Position numbers and translations under genes: made by a program. This document shows positions 1 through 7,569 of a stretch of DNA of 36,477 nt, piece by piece. The DNA is from [Limnothrix rosea] IAM M-220 (GTDB lineage Bacteria > Cyanobacteriota > Cyanobacteriia > Cyanobacteriales > MRBY01), in contig NZ_MRBY01000040.1 of the NCBI RefSeq assembly GCF_001904615.1, positions 1-36,477 on the forward strand. The letters are read 5' to 3'. Under the pieces are notes generated by a model, which saw nothing but the letters and a program-made list of their open reading frames with translations, ran no database searches and was not told the origin of the DNA. Position 1 is the stretch's first letter; each line of letters opens with the position of its first letter.

Positions 1-78
1 TCTCTCCCTCTCCATGTCTCCTTTTCTCTAAAGAATTTTGGCTACATTCTTATCAATAACTGACGTTAAATATATTTT

Positions 79-381
79 CTATTCCTCAGATTTAGAGGAC
101 TTCAGTTTGGCGATCGCCCCAGCAAAGCCCAATACAACTAAGACATTAGATAACGTCAAAAACGACTCAGCACTGCCGTGGAGCCAATCAACATTTGCCA
201 ATTCTACGCCATATTCATTTTGGGCATAGAGACCCGCGGGAATTGTGATTACGACAAAAACTAATAATACATAAAACCCACTGAGAGCTAATTTTGGTGT
301 TTTCCCAGAGCGCGTTAAAAACCAGAGAAAGCCGAGATAGGGAAAAAGGGAAACGGCAAATAATGTTTCTTTGGAGAACAT
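79..381 (-). CDS. small membrane protein, DUF3593-like
   Basis: This 100-residue protein is predominantly hydrophobic, with about three membrane-spanning stretches (roughly residues 5-22, 32-54 and 72-92) and a short charged tail ending KLKSSKSEE. Length and overall look fit the DUF3593 family of cyanobacteria and plastid-bearing eukaryotes, whose function is not established; that assignment is from memory of the family. It lies 40 nt downstream of the HlyD gene on the same strand and may be co-transcribed with it, but nothing links it to secretion. The 78 bases beyond its stop at the window edge contain only a pyrimidine-rich stretch. Confidence 0.65.
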   Translation of the reverse strand: MFSKETLFAVSLFPYLGFLWFLTRSGKTPKLALSGFYVLLVFVVITIPAGLYAQNEYGVELANVDWLHGSAESFLTLSNVLVVLGFAGAIAKLKSSKSEE

Positions 382-421
382 AAAGTCCTTAAATTAAATA
401 AGTGCGTCATTAGTGCGTAAT

Positions 422-2101
422 TTAGCGCGATTCCTTAAGATCCTGGACACGGCGGCTAAATAAATCCGTAAAGACACTGTAAACACGGCGATCTTCGCGA
501 ATTTTGATATTAACATTCACCGACATCCCCGACTGAAGCGGTCGCCCATTCAGCTCCTGCGCCTCTAGTGCAATCTTCACGGGAAAACGGTAAAAAGGAT
601 AAATCTGATCCGGGGGTAATGCATCAGAGCCAATGCTTAAAATTTCACCACCAATATCGCCATACTCATTAAAGGCATAGGTATCGATGCGCACATCCAC
701 TTCCACCGGTTCACCACCAGCCAATGCCTCGTCGTACCGTTGCCGCACAAAACCAATATCTTGGTTCGTCACAAAGACCTCAGCCACCAGTTCGTCATTG
801 GGCACAATTTTGAGTAATGGCTCCGCTTGACCAGACCGAGGCACAAAGCCTTCCCGCGCCTGCAAATCAAAAACTGTCCCATTAATAGGTGCTGTCACCG
901 CCTGATAGTCTAGCGTTTCAGCATTTTGAATCAGTTGCGCTTCGACTTCAGATAACCGCTTTTCATTTTCGACAATAATTTTATTGAGTTCGCTATCAAC
1001 GACAGCTAAACGTTGTTCAACATTATCAAGTTGCTCCCGCAAAGTGCGCTCTGACGCTGAACGAGTATTGAGTAATTCTTGTCTGGCCTGACTGATATCG
1101 AATTGTAATCGCCTTTGTTCTTTTAGGAGCTGGTCAATTTCGGCTAGGCGACTATCGACGCGCTGTTGTTGTTGTTGTTGTTCGATGCCACCGTTAGATC
1201 GTTGTTCGATAATCCGCTCTGTGCGGTCATTGAGCTGTTGTTCTTGACGTTCTAATTGCAGAGCAGAAACGGCTCCTTCATCGACGAGGGGCGCAATTTC
1301 TTTAATGATTTTCTCTTCGATTTCGAGGCTTTCTTGGGCTTCTGCCATTAGTAATTCGTTGCGATCGCGGATTTCATCTAGTACTTCTCGGTCTGTTTTT
1401 AGCTGGGCACGGCGATCGGCGATTTGTACTTCATTTTGATTTGCTAATTCTTGGAGTTGCTGTAGTTCGAGTTCTGCTGCCCGTAATCGAGAAGTAATCT
1501 CCTGGGATGAAGCACTTAACCTTGCTGATTGCTGAGGGTTTAATCGGCCACTATTGAGGCCGAGTTGGGCACGAATTACTTGGGTTTCGCTAATAAGACT
1601 GAGGCGGTTGCGGGCAAGAGCGACGACTTCTGGTGGCAACTTCATTTCTGCGAGTTGTGCTTCAAGGGTGGCAATGTCTGCATTGTTATTCAGAACAGCG
1701 CGGTAAAGCTGGTTTTCTTGGCGGAGGGAATTTTGAATTTGTAACAGAGATTCTTGGTTTGCTTCCGCTGCATCAGAATCAAAAGTTAGCAATAAATCTC
1801 CCTTTTTGACTTGATCGCCGTCGGCTACTTCTACGTCTTTGACAACGCCATTGACGGGTGCTTGAATTTCTTGGACATCGCCTTTGGGTTGGAGTTGACC
1901 GCTGCCGGCTATGACTTGTTCGAGTCTGGCGAAGTATGCCCAAGTAAAGAAAGCGCCACTAAAAATTAAAATAATCCAAATAATTGCCCGTGATAGAACG
2001 GGTGACTGGCGCAACACGACGGGTTGGTCAAACTCGGTAACGGTTTCTGGCTGTTGTTGTGGTGCGGTTTTTCCGTTTGTTTCGGCTGGGGATTGGGTCA
2101 T
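422..2101 (-). CDS. HlyD-family membrane-fusion (adaptor) protein of a type I secretion system
   Basis: This is a 559-residue periplasmic adaptor. A Pro/Gln-rich cytoplasmic tail (1-35) is followed by one transmembrane helix (about 39-58) and a first half-lipoyl hairpin (about 75-115, with APVNGVVKDVEVADGDQVKKG). A long Gln/Glu-rich coiled coil (about 115-400) includes a short polyglutamine run encoded by repeated CAA codons near 1163-1181. The second half-lipoyl segment starts at APINGTVFDL, and a beta-barrel region completes the protein. In the HlyD family this protein links the inner-membrane ABC exporter to a TolC-type outer-membrane channel. It follows the ABC exporter gene on the same strand after about 100 nt, and no outer-membrane component is present here. 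The substrate is unknown. Confidence 0.93.
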   Translation of the reverse strand: MTQSPAETNGKTAPQQQPETVTEFDQPVVLRQSPVLSRAIIWIILIFSGAFFTWAYFARLEQVIAGSGQLQPKGDVQEIQAPVNGVVKDVEVADGDQVKKGDLLLTFDSDAAEANQESLLQIQNSLRQENQLYRAVLNNNADIATLEAQLAEMKLPPEVVALARNRLSLISETQVIRAQLGLNSGRLNPQQSARLSASSQEITSRLRAAELELQQLQELANQNEVQIADRRAQLKTDREVLDEIRDRNELLMAEAQESLEIEEKIIKEIAPLVDEGAVSALQLERQEQQLNDRTERIIEQRSNGGIEQQQQQQRVDSRLAEIDQLLKEQRRLQFDISQARQELLNTRSASERTLREQLDNVEQRLAVVDSELNKIIVENEKRLSEVEAQLIQNAETLDYQAVTAPINGTVFDLQAREGFVPRSGQAEPLLKIVPNDELVAEVFVTNQDIGFVRQRYDEALAGGEPVEVDVRIDTYAFNEYGDIGGEILSIGSDALPPDQIYPFYRFPVKIALEAQELNGRPLQSGMSVNVNIKIREDRRVYSVFTDLFSRRVQDLKESR

Positions 2102-2199
2102 GGGTCTGGGCGATCGCCTAAAAAATAGTTTTAAAAATCGAATTTAAAAGTTTTGGTTATGCAAAACCTGAAAAAAGCTTTGTAGTAAAGGTGAAATTT

Positions 2200-5100
2200 C
2201 TATTCGCCACCACCCCGCGTCTGCTGCTGATAAAGGCTGTAGTAACGGCCACGCATTGCCATTAGTTCATCGTGAGTGCCTTGTTCGGCGAGGGAGCCTT
2301 CATGCATCAAAATAATGGTGTCGGCATCTTTGATGGTGTCGAGACGGTGGGTAATAAAAAATACGGTTGTGTCGTCAAAGGCGGCTTTAAGGTTATTACA
2401 AACTTCCCGCTCTGTGAGGTAATCCAAGGCACTGGTCGCCTCGTCAAGGACTAAAACTTGGGGACGTTGCAATACTGACCGGGCGATCGCAATCCGTTGT
2501 TTTTGACCACCAGAAAGGGATGCGCCTCGCTCTCCCACTTGGGTGTTATAGCCATTGGGCAAAGACTCCATAATGAAATCGTGGGCTGCTGCAACCTTCG
2601 CTGCGTATTCAATTTCCTCTGGTTCCGCTTCTGGATTTGTGAGGGCAATATTATCCTGTACTGTGCCCTCAAAGAGCAGCGTTTCTTGGGGAACCACACC
2701 AATTTGCCGACGCAGGGAATAAAGCTCCACTTTATTTACGTCATAGCCATCTACTAAAATCCTGCCCGACTCCGGTTCATAGAGACGTGATAGCAATTTT
2801 GTGAGGGTACTTTTACCTGCACCACTCTGCCCAACGATCGCCACGAATGTACCAGCGGGAAATACCAAACTGACATTATTCAGATTTAGCGGGCCATGCT
2901 TTTTAAAGCGGAAGCTAATATTTTCGTAAATTACCTCGCCCTTCACCAATGGCATAGGAATGTTGTCGCGGTCTTCCTCGCCCTCTTGGGGATGGTCAAC
3001 AATATCGGCTAAACGTTCAAGGGAAATGGCTGTGTCTTGGAAATTTTGCCAGAGCTGAGTGAGACGCAAAATCGGCGATGTTACATAGCCTGCGATGATA
3101 CGAAATGCGATCAATTGTCCGAGGGTAATGCCTTCCTCTGGCCCTTTCAGCACAAGGGATGTTCCCACCCATAACACCAATAGACCCGACAATTTATTGA
3201 GGAAATTACTAATGGAGCTGGAAGCTGTGGAGGTAACGACAGTATTGAAGCCAGCGGAAACATAGCTGGCATATTTTTCTTGCCATTTCCAGCGGGATCG
3301 CAGTTCGATATTTTGGGCTTTCACGGTTTGCACACCAGTCATCACTTCCACAAGGTAGGATTGACTTTGGGCATTTTTCTCGGCTTTGGTGCGGAGTTGC
3401 TTACGAATAATCGGCGAGAAAATTAGCGTCGTAATGATAAAAACCGGAATAACACCGAGAGAAACAGCGGTCAATAGCGGGCTATACCAAACCATCACGA
3501 AGATGTAGACCACAGAAAAAACTGCGTCGAGGACGACGGTGAGGGCTGTTCCGGTGAGGAATGAGCGAATTTTTTCCAGCTCGCCAACCCTTGTGGAGAT
3601 TTCACCGACAGGGCGTTTCTCAAAGTATTGCAGGGGAAGTCGGAACAGGTGGTCAATGATTTCTGAACCGAGGGTCATGTCAATCCGATTGGTGGTATCG
3701 ACAAAGAGGCTGGTGCGCACAAAGCCTAAAATTCCTTCGGCGATCGCAAAAATAAGGAGCAGCGAACCATAAACCTGTAGGGTATCGGCACTGCCTTGGG
3801 AAATAACTTTATCGATAATTTGCTGAATAATCAGGGGGTTAGCGAGGGCAAAAAGTTGGAACAGGAAGGAGGCAATGAGAACCTCAATGAGAACCCACTT
3901 ATATTTTTTGATCGACGGAATAAACCAATTTAAGCCAAAGCGTTCTTCGGGAGTGTATTTGCCTTTTTTCAGCAGTAAAATTTCCACTTGACCGGTTTCG
4001 TCGCCCCACCCTTCGAGAAATTCTTGGGGTTTTTTCTTAATTAAGCCAATGTCCGGCACTGCAACGACAATTTCGCGATCGCCGACTTCATAGATCACCG
4101 CCAAACTATCGCGCCACTTCACCATGACAGGCACAGTTAGGCGCGTCACGGTTTGAACCGGGATTTTAATCAGTTGGGCATTAAGACCCATCAGCTCAGA
4201 AATTGCACCGCAAATGGGTAAAGATAATGCACCATAACGTTGGATCTGATCTGTCACCACGCGCCGAATTACATCGCCTTTAAAACGCATCCCAAAATAT
4301 TGCGCCAACATCTGAAAACAGGCGATCGCCACCCCATCTTCGCCCTTACCTTTGATTAGCGGATAACGTTTAGACCGACGCTCCTCTTCGGACTGCTCTG
4401 GCGTTAACCCGACGATTTCAACGGGTGCATAGGGAATCTCTTCTTCTTTCTCTGTTTGGGGTGCAGTCAGAACCTTTGAGCCGTTGCCATTAGAATTTTT
4501 GGGAGGGTTATCGTCAAAGGGATCGGGAATGACATCAATGGGGAGAGGCGGTTCTATTGGGGGCGTTTTTTGCTGTTCGAGAATATTCGCCCAAGCCTGT
4601 TCTGGGAAACCCACAAGGCGGGCAGGCTGAATTCCTTTAACTTCTAGCTGTTTTGTTTGCTCAAAATCTAACTGGGTGCGGGGCGGCAAGGACAGTAAAC
4701 TACCACCACCACTGACAAACCACAGCTTTTCTGATTGGCGGAGAATTTTTTGTTCGGCGCTATTTTCGGTGTAGTAGCCCGGCGGTAAATTGCAGACTTC
4801 TGCCTGCTCCATCGCTGCATGAACAATATCTTTTAGATTGCCGTTAACCTTGGCTTTTTGAGAAAAGTAATAGCCCAATAAATCAAAGGTCTCGGTAATG
4901 GAACAGCGATCGCCGAATTCCTCTTGAAAGACGGGATATGTTTGTAGGAGATACAGAAATTCTTGACTGGTAATATTGAGGCAAATGGCTTCCGTTGAGG
5001 CGATCGCCGTTTCACAGGCCACCCCCCGCACTGCATTGACCCAGCCGACCACACCGCCAGTCCTCAGCAATTTCAAAGTCGTTGGCGCTTGGGTTCTCGG

Positions 5101-5295
5101 TTCGTAGCCCAAGATGCGCACTTGACCTTGATAAACAATAGAAACTTGATGTAGGAGTTTACCGCGCTGCAAAATAGGCTGCCCCATGCGATAGCGAAAG
5201 GCGGTCACTTTCCCTCCTAATGCGGCGAGGGCTTCTGGTGGTAGGTGGCTAAAGGGAGCAGTATTACTCAGAAATTCTTGATAGTTGAGTTTCAT
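2200..5295 (-). CDS. type I secretion ABC exporter with cyclic-nucleotide-binding-like and degenerate C39 domains
   Basis: The 1031-residue protein has four parts. Residues 1-150 resemble a cNMP-binding/Crp-type beta barrel (QGQVRILGYEP, LLRTGGVVGWVNAV). Residues 315-445 align with a C39 peptidase domain. A six-helix transmembrane domain spans about 455-735 and an ABC ATPase about 790-1020. The ATPase is intact: Walker A GQSGAGKST, signature LSGGQKQR, Walker B VLVLDEATSALD, and His switch ITHR. In the C39 region the catalytic Cys of the usual DCGxxC motif is replaced (GVAIAC, Val322 at the Cys position) and no His appears at the expected place (WRDSLAVIYEV). Cleavage of double-Gly leaders is therefore unlikely, and the domain more likely recruits substrate as in HlyB. 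The gene lies between a parvulin and an HlyD gene. Confidence 0.93.
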   Translation of the reverse strand: MKLNYQEFLSNTAPFSHLPPEALAALGGKVTAFRYRMGQPILQRGKLLHQVSIVYQGQVRILGYEPRTQAPTTLKLLRTGGVVGWVNAVRGVACETAIASTEAICLNITSQEFLYLLQTYPVFQEEFGDRCSITETFDLLGYYFSQKAKVNGNLKDIVHAAMEQAEVCNLPPGYYTENSAEQKILRQSEKLWFVSGGGSLLSLPPRTQLDFEQTKQLEVKGIQPARLVGFPEQAWANILEQQKTPPIEPPLPIDVIPDPFDDNPPKNSNGNGSKVLTAPQTEKEEEIPYAPVEIVGLTPEQSEEERRSKRYPLIKGKGEDGVAIACFQMLAQYFGMRFKGDVIRRVVTDQIQRYGALSLPICGAISELMGLNAQLIKIPVQTVTRLTVPVMVKWRDSLAVIYEVGDREIVVAVPDIGLIKKKPQEFLEGWGDETGQVEILLLKKGKYTPEERFGLNWFIPSIKKYKWVLIEVLIASFLFQLFALANPLIIQQIIDKVISQGSADTLQVYGSLLLIFAIAEGILGFVRTSLFVDTTNRIDMTLGSEIIDHLFRLPLQYFEKRPVGEISTRVGELEKIRSFLTGTALTVVLDAVFSVVYIFVMVWYSPLLTAVSLGVIPVFIITTLIFSPIIRKQLRTKAEKNAQSQSYLVEVMTGVQTVKAQNIELRSRWKWQEKYASYVSAGFNTVVTSTASSSISNFLNKLSGLLVLWVGTSLVLKGPEEGITLGQLIAFRIIAGYVTSPILRLTQLWQNFQDTAISLERLADIVDHPQEGEEDRDNIPMPLVKGEVIYENISFRFKKHGPLNLNNVSLVFPAGTFVAIVGQSGAGKSTLTKLLSRLYEPESGRILVDGYDVNKVELYSLRRQIGVVPQETLLFEGTVQDNIALTNPEAEPEEIEYAAKVAAAHDFIMESLPNGYNTQVGERGASLSGGQKQRIAIARSVLQRPQVLVLDEATSALDYLTEREVCNNLKAAFDDTTVFFITHRLDTIKDADTIILMHEGSLAEQGTHDELMAMRGRYYSLYQQQTRGGGE

Positions 5296-5399
5296 ATTTT
5301 CGGCAAATCCTGAGGGTCAAATAATACTAAAAAAATCATTAAAAAAATATCAAAAAAAATTATTAATACTGAAAAAATAAAAGCAAAAAGTTACTTAAA

Positions 5400-6140
5400 T
5401 TATTCTAAATGCTCGATCAAAAGTTGTTCTTGCACCTGTTGATTTAGCCACTGCTCAAATTGTTCATTAATTAATCGCTGTTGCATTGTTTCATCTAATT
5501 GGGCAGGAATTGATTTTTCGAGGCGTAAAATAACAAACCATTCACCGATTTTGACTGGAGGCTTGAGCTCGCCGGGTTGTGAGCTGCTCAAAATTTGTAT
5601 CATCGCTGGGTGGGGAACATTCATTTCCACAGGGCCAACGAGTCCGCCAGTCTGCGATTCAGGGCCTTTCGAGTACTCTCGTGCTAGCTCTGGAAAGAGG
5701 CTTGCGTCATCCAAAATCCGGAAATATAGCTCTTGGGCAACGCCAGCGTCGTTGGTGCGCAGTAGGGAATAAATAATGCGGTCAAGTTGGCTTTTGCGTT
5801 GGACAAAATATGATTCTAAGTTATCGCCCCAGCGCTGCTGTTTGAATTTTTCAAGAAGAATCGGACGCGAGGCGATCGCCGGCAGTTGATCAAAAGCGAG
5901 GCCATTTTTCTTGAGCCAATTTTGAATATCTGCTTCGGACTTTAGTTGCCGCTGCTGCACAAATAAATTTATGGCGGCTTTAACTTCCTCTTGGGTACAG
6001 GACAGATCTGGCGTTGTGGCGATCGCCTGATCGATAATCATTTCTTGGGCGAGACGAGGCAAAAGTTGATATTTCGCCAAGAGTGATAGCAGCTGCTCTT
6101 GATCTAGTTTCTGCTCACCAATCTGGACTTGAAGCGCCAT
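5400..6140 (-). CDS. parvulin-type peptidyl-prolyl isomerase associated with type I secretion
   Basis: This 246-residue protein has a helical SurA-like N-terminal part (about 1-110). A PpiC/rotamase domain follows at about 120-210, with the family landmarks DDASLFPELAREYSKGPES, TGGLVGPV and GEWFVILRLEK, and the C-terminus is helical. There is no signal peptide, so it should act in the cytoplasm, plausibly keeping an exported substrate unfolded or helping it dock at the exporter; that role is inference. It is the first gene of the minus-strand block. The 104-nt gap to the ABC gene is very A/T-rich. Translation starts at an ATG with no strong Shine-Dalgarno sequence. Confidence 0.88.
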   Translation of the reverse strand: MALQVQIGEQKLDQEQLLSLLAKYQLLPRLAQEMIIDQAIATTPDLSCTQEEVKAAINLFVQQRQLKSEADIQNWLKKNGLAFDQLPAIASRPILLEKFKQQRWGDNLESYFVQRKSQLDRIIYSLLRTNDAGVAQELYFRILDDASLFPELAREYSKGPESQTGGLVGPVEMNVPHPAMIQILSSSQPGELKPPVKIGEWFVILRLEKSIPAQLDETMQQRLINEQFEQWLNQQVQEQLLIEHLE

Positions 6141-6312
6141 AACAACAAATTAAACATAAATACCTACGGTTGATCATAAACCGACACTTTACGCTTGTCT
6201 TGAATTTTTCTTGAAGTTTGGGCGATCGCCTGAGCTAGATGACTTTTCTTGGGGGGAATTTGAGATTTAGATCTGTCGTTACAATGACAGCTAGGTAACA
6301 GCTGAAGTGAGT

Positions 6313-6912
6313 ATGCAAAAGATTAAAATTTTCCTCGCGTCTTCGTCTGAACTGAAGTCAGACAGGGAACAGTTCGAGATTTTTATGTACCGAGAATGCA
6401 AGAAACGCTTCGATGATGGGGTCTTTCTGCACCTCGATATCTGGGAAGATTTTCTAGATGCGATGTCGGCGACAGGTCTCCAGAGTGAATACAACAAGGC
6501 CATTCAGGACTGTGACATTTTTGTGTTGCTCGCATGGAACAAGGTCGGGAAATATACCGCCGAGGAATTTGAAAAGGCGTTCGGTTCATTTGAAGAAAAT
6601 CAAAAGCCGTTTATTTTTACTTATTTCAAACCGCACACGACAAGGGATCGAGATGAACTAAAAAGCCTCTGGGAATTTGAAGATAAGCTCAATGAACTAA
6701 AGCATTACAAAACGCCCTACGAAACCATCGAAGGGTTGCGGGAGCATTTTGGAAATCAGTTGGATAAGCTCGCGAAGAATGGGTTTGAGCAGTTGGGTTT
6801 GTCGGCGGCGATCACAGATGATGGCGCAGCAAAAAATTCTCAAACCGGAACAGTGACGGATAATCGCAAAATTTACAATATCGAAAAAATTGATCAAGCT
6901 GAGTTCAGTTAA
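6313..6912 (+). CDS. DUF4062/TIR-like effector-type protein with C-terminal amyloid-like motif
   Basis: The 199-residue protein begins KIKIFLASSSELKSDREQF, the hallmark start of DUF4062-like alpha/beta domains that sit at the N-terminus of many NLR/STAND-type proteins. The domain continues through WEDFLDAMSATGLQSEYNKAI, CDIFVLLAWNKVGKYTAEEFEKAF and PFIFTYFK to about residue 155. A polar linker leads to KIYNIEKIDQAEFS at the very C-terminus (6868-6909). The same pattern occurs near the N-terminus of the downstream TPR protein, as in bacterial amyloid-signalling effector/receptor pairs, where the effector carries the motif last. ATG 6313 is preferred over an in-frame GTG at 6307. Enzymatic activity cannot be read from the sequence. 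The hairpin-ended element begins only 13 bases after the stop codon. Confidence 0.75.
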   Translation: MQKIKIFLASSSELKSDREQFEIFMYRECKKRFDDGVFLHLDIWEDFLDAMSATGLQSEYNKAIQDCDIFVLLAWNKVGKYTAEEFEKAFGSFEENQKPFIFTYFKPHTTRDRDELKSLWEFEDKLNELKHYKTPYETIEGLREHFGNQLDKLAKNGFEQLGLSAAITDDGAAKNSQTGTVTDNRKIYNIEKIDQAEFS

Positions 6913-6933
6913 TATTGTAAAAAATCCCCCTCC

Positions 6934-7153
6934 TTGGAGGGGTTAGGGGTGGGTTCTCCGAGGATTTCGTAATAACTTTTTCTAATTAGGATTAGGGTAA
7001 ACATGAAGCGACAAATTATTCCTTACAAACCACATCTCAAAGATTGGAGGGGTTAGGGGTAGGTTCTCCGAGGATTTCGTAATAACTTTTTCTAATTAGG
7101 ATTAGGGTAAACATAAAGCGACAAATTATTCCTTACAAACCACATCTCAAAGA
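6934..7153 (+). repeat. 110-bp tandem duplication of the DUF559 gene leader
   Basis: Positions 6934-7043 and 7044-7153 are near-identical direct copies with two evident substitutions (G/A in the GGGTT/AGGTT run, and ATG/ATA). Each copy contains the left-end sequence TTGGAGGGGTTAGGGGT and the first codons of the DUF559 reading frame. Copy 1 keeps the ATG (7003) but runs into a TAG at 7054-7056 after 17 codons. Copy 2, which is joined to the full gene, has ATA at 7113-7115 instead of ATG. Confidence 0.93.
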
Positions 7154-7154
7154 G

Positions 7155-7499
7155 TTGGCAAAAAAGCTTCGCAACAGCATGACTCCCGGCGAAATTGCTG
7201 TATGGCAAATGATTAAAGGGAAAAAACTAATGGGGTATGATTTTGACCGTCAGCGTCCCATTGATGAATTTATTGTTGATTTCTATTGCAAGGATTTAAT
7301 GTTAGCGATTGAAATTGATGGGTTTAGCCATGATTCTTTAGAGGCTCAGCTCAAGGATGAGTATCGGCAAAAAACTTTGGAGTCTTTTGGCATTCATTTT
7401 TTACGTTTCTCGGAGTCTGATGCGAAAAATCATTCTAAAAGCGTTGTCGAAGCAATACAGAATTGGATCATGGTATATATTTCTTCTTCTAAAATTTAA
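7155..7499 (+). CDS. DUF559 family endonuclease-like protein (start codon apparently lost)
   Basis: The reading frame encodes a Vsr-like, PD-(D/E)XK-type DUF559 domain: LRNSMTPGEIAVWQMI, GYDFDRQRPIDEFIVDFYC, LAIEIDGFSH, and a C-terminal FGIHFLRFSESD. The Asp of IVDF and the Glu and Asp of EIDG are the expected metal-binding residues and are present. The full family-like start is KRQIIPYKPHLKELAKKLRN, but its first codon is ATA (7113) in the copy fused to the gene, and an in-frame stop lies upstream. Translation must therefore use TTG 7155, ATG 7182, a rare ATA start, or not occur. The protein may be a crippled version of an element-encoded nuclease. It belongs to the hairpin-ended element and not to the flanking effector/TPR pair. 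Confidence 0.75.
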   Translation: MAKKLRNSMTPGEIAVWQMIKGKKLMGYDFDRQRPIDEFIVDFYCKDLMLAIEIDGFSHDSLEAQLKDEYRQKTLESFGIHFLRFSESDAKNHSKSVVEAIQNWIMVYISSSKI

Positions 7500-7569
7500 A
7501 AGTGATTGTTTGTAGGTTGCATAACTGATCGAAACCCCTTCCGGCTTCGCCACCTTCCCCAAGGAAGGA

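Larger units (their letters stand above)
6925..7569 (+). mobile_element. hairpin-ended DUF559 element inserted between effector and TPR genes
   Basis: A block of about 645 bp starts with hairpin CCCCTCC-TT-GGAGGGG (6927-6942) and ends with CCTTCC-CCAA-GGAAGG (7553-7568). Just inside the right end is a mini-hairpin, GGC-TTC-GCC (7543-7551). Inside lie a 110-bp tandem duplication and a DUF559 gene. The same two ends, with no gene between them, occur at 31280-31370, which supports a discrete repeated element. No transposase gene and no clear target-site duplication are visible. Whether it moves by itself, through the DUF559 protein or by other machinery is unknown. The exact outer boundaries are uncertain by a few bases. 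Confidence 0.6.

Noticed and set aside
1163-1181. CAA/TTG trinucleotide repeat
   Set aside because: It lies inside the HlyD coiled-coil coding region and simply encodes glutamines.
6240-6312. Promoter for the effector gene (TTGAGA at 6260 and TACAAT at 6280)
   Set aside because: The 14-nt spacer is too short for a confident call.
7003-7056. 17-codon peptide from the first ATG of the DUF559 leader
   Set aside because: It is a by-product of the 110-bp tandem duplication and not an independent gene.
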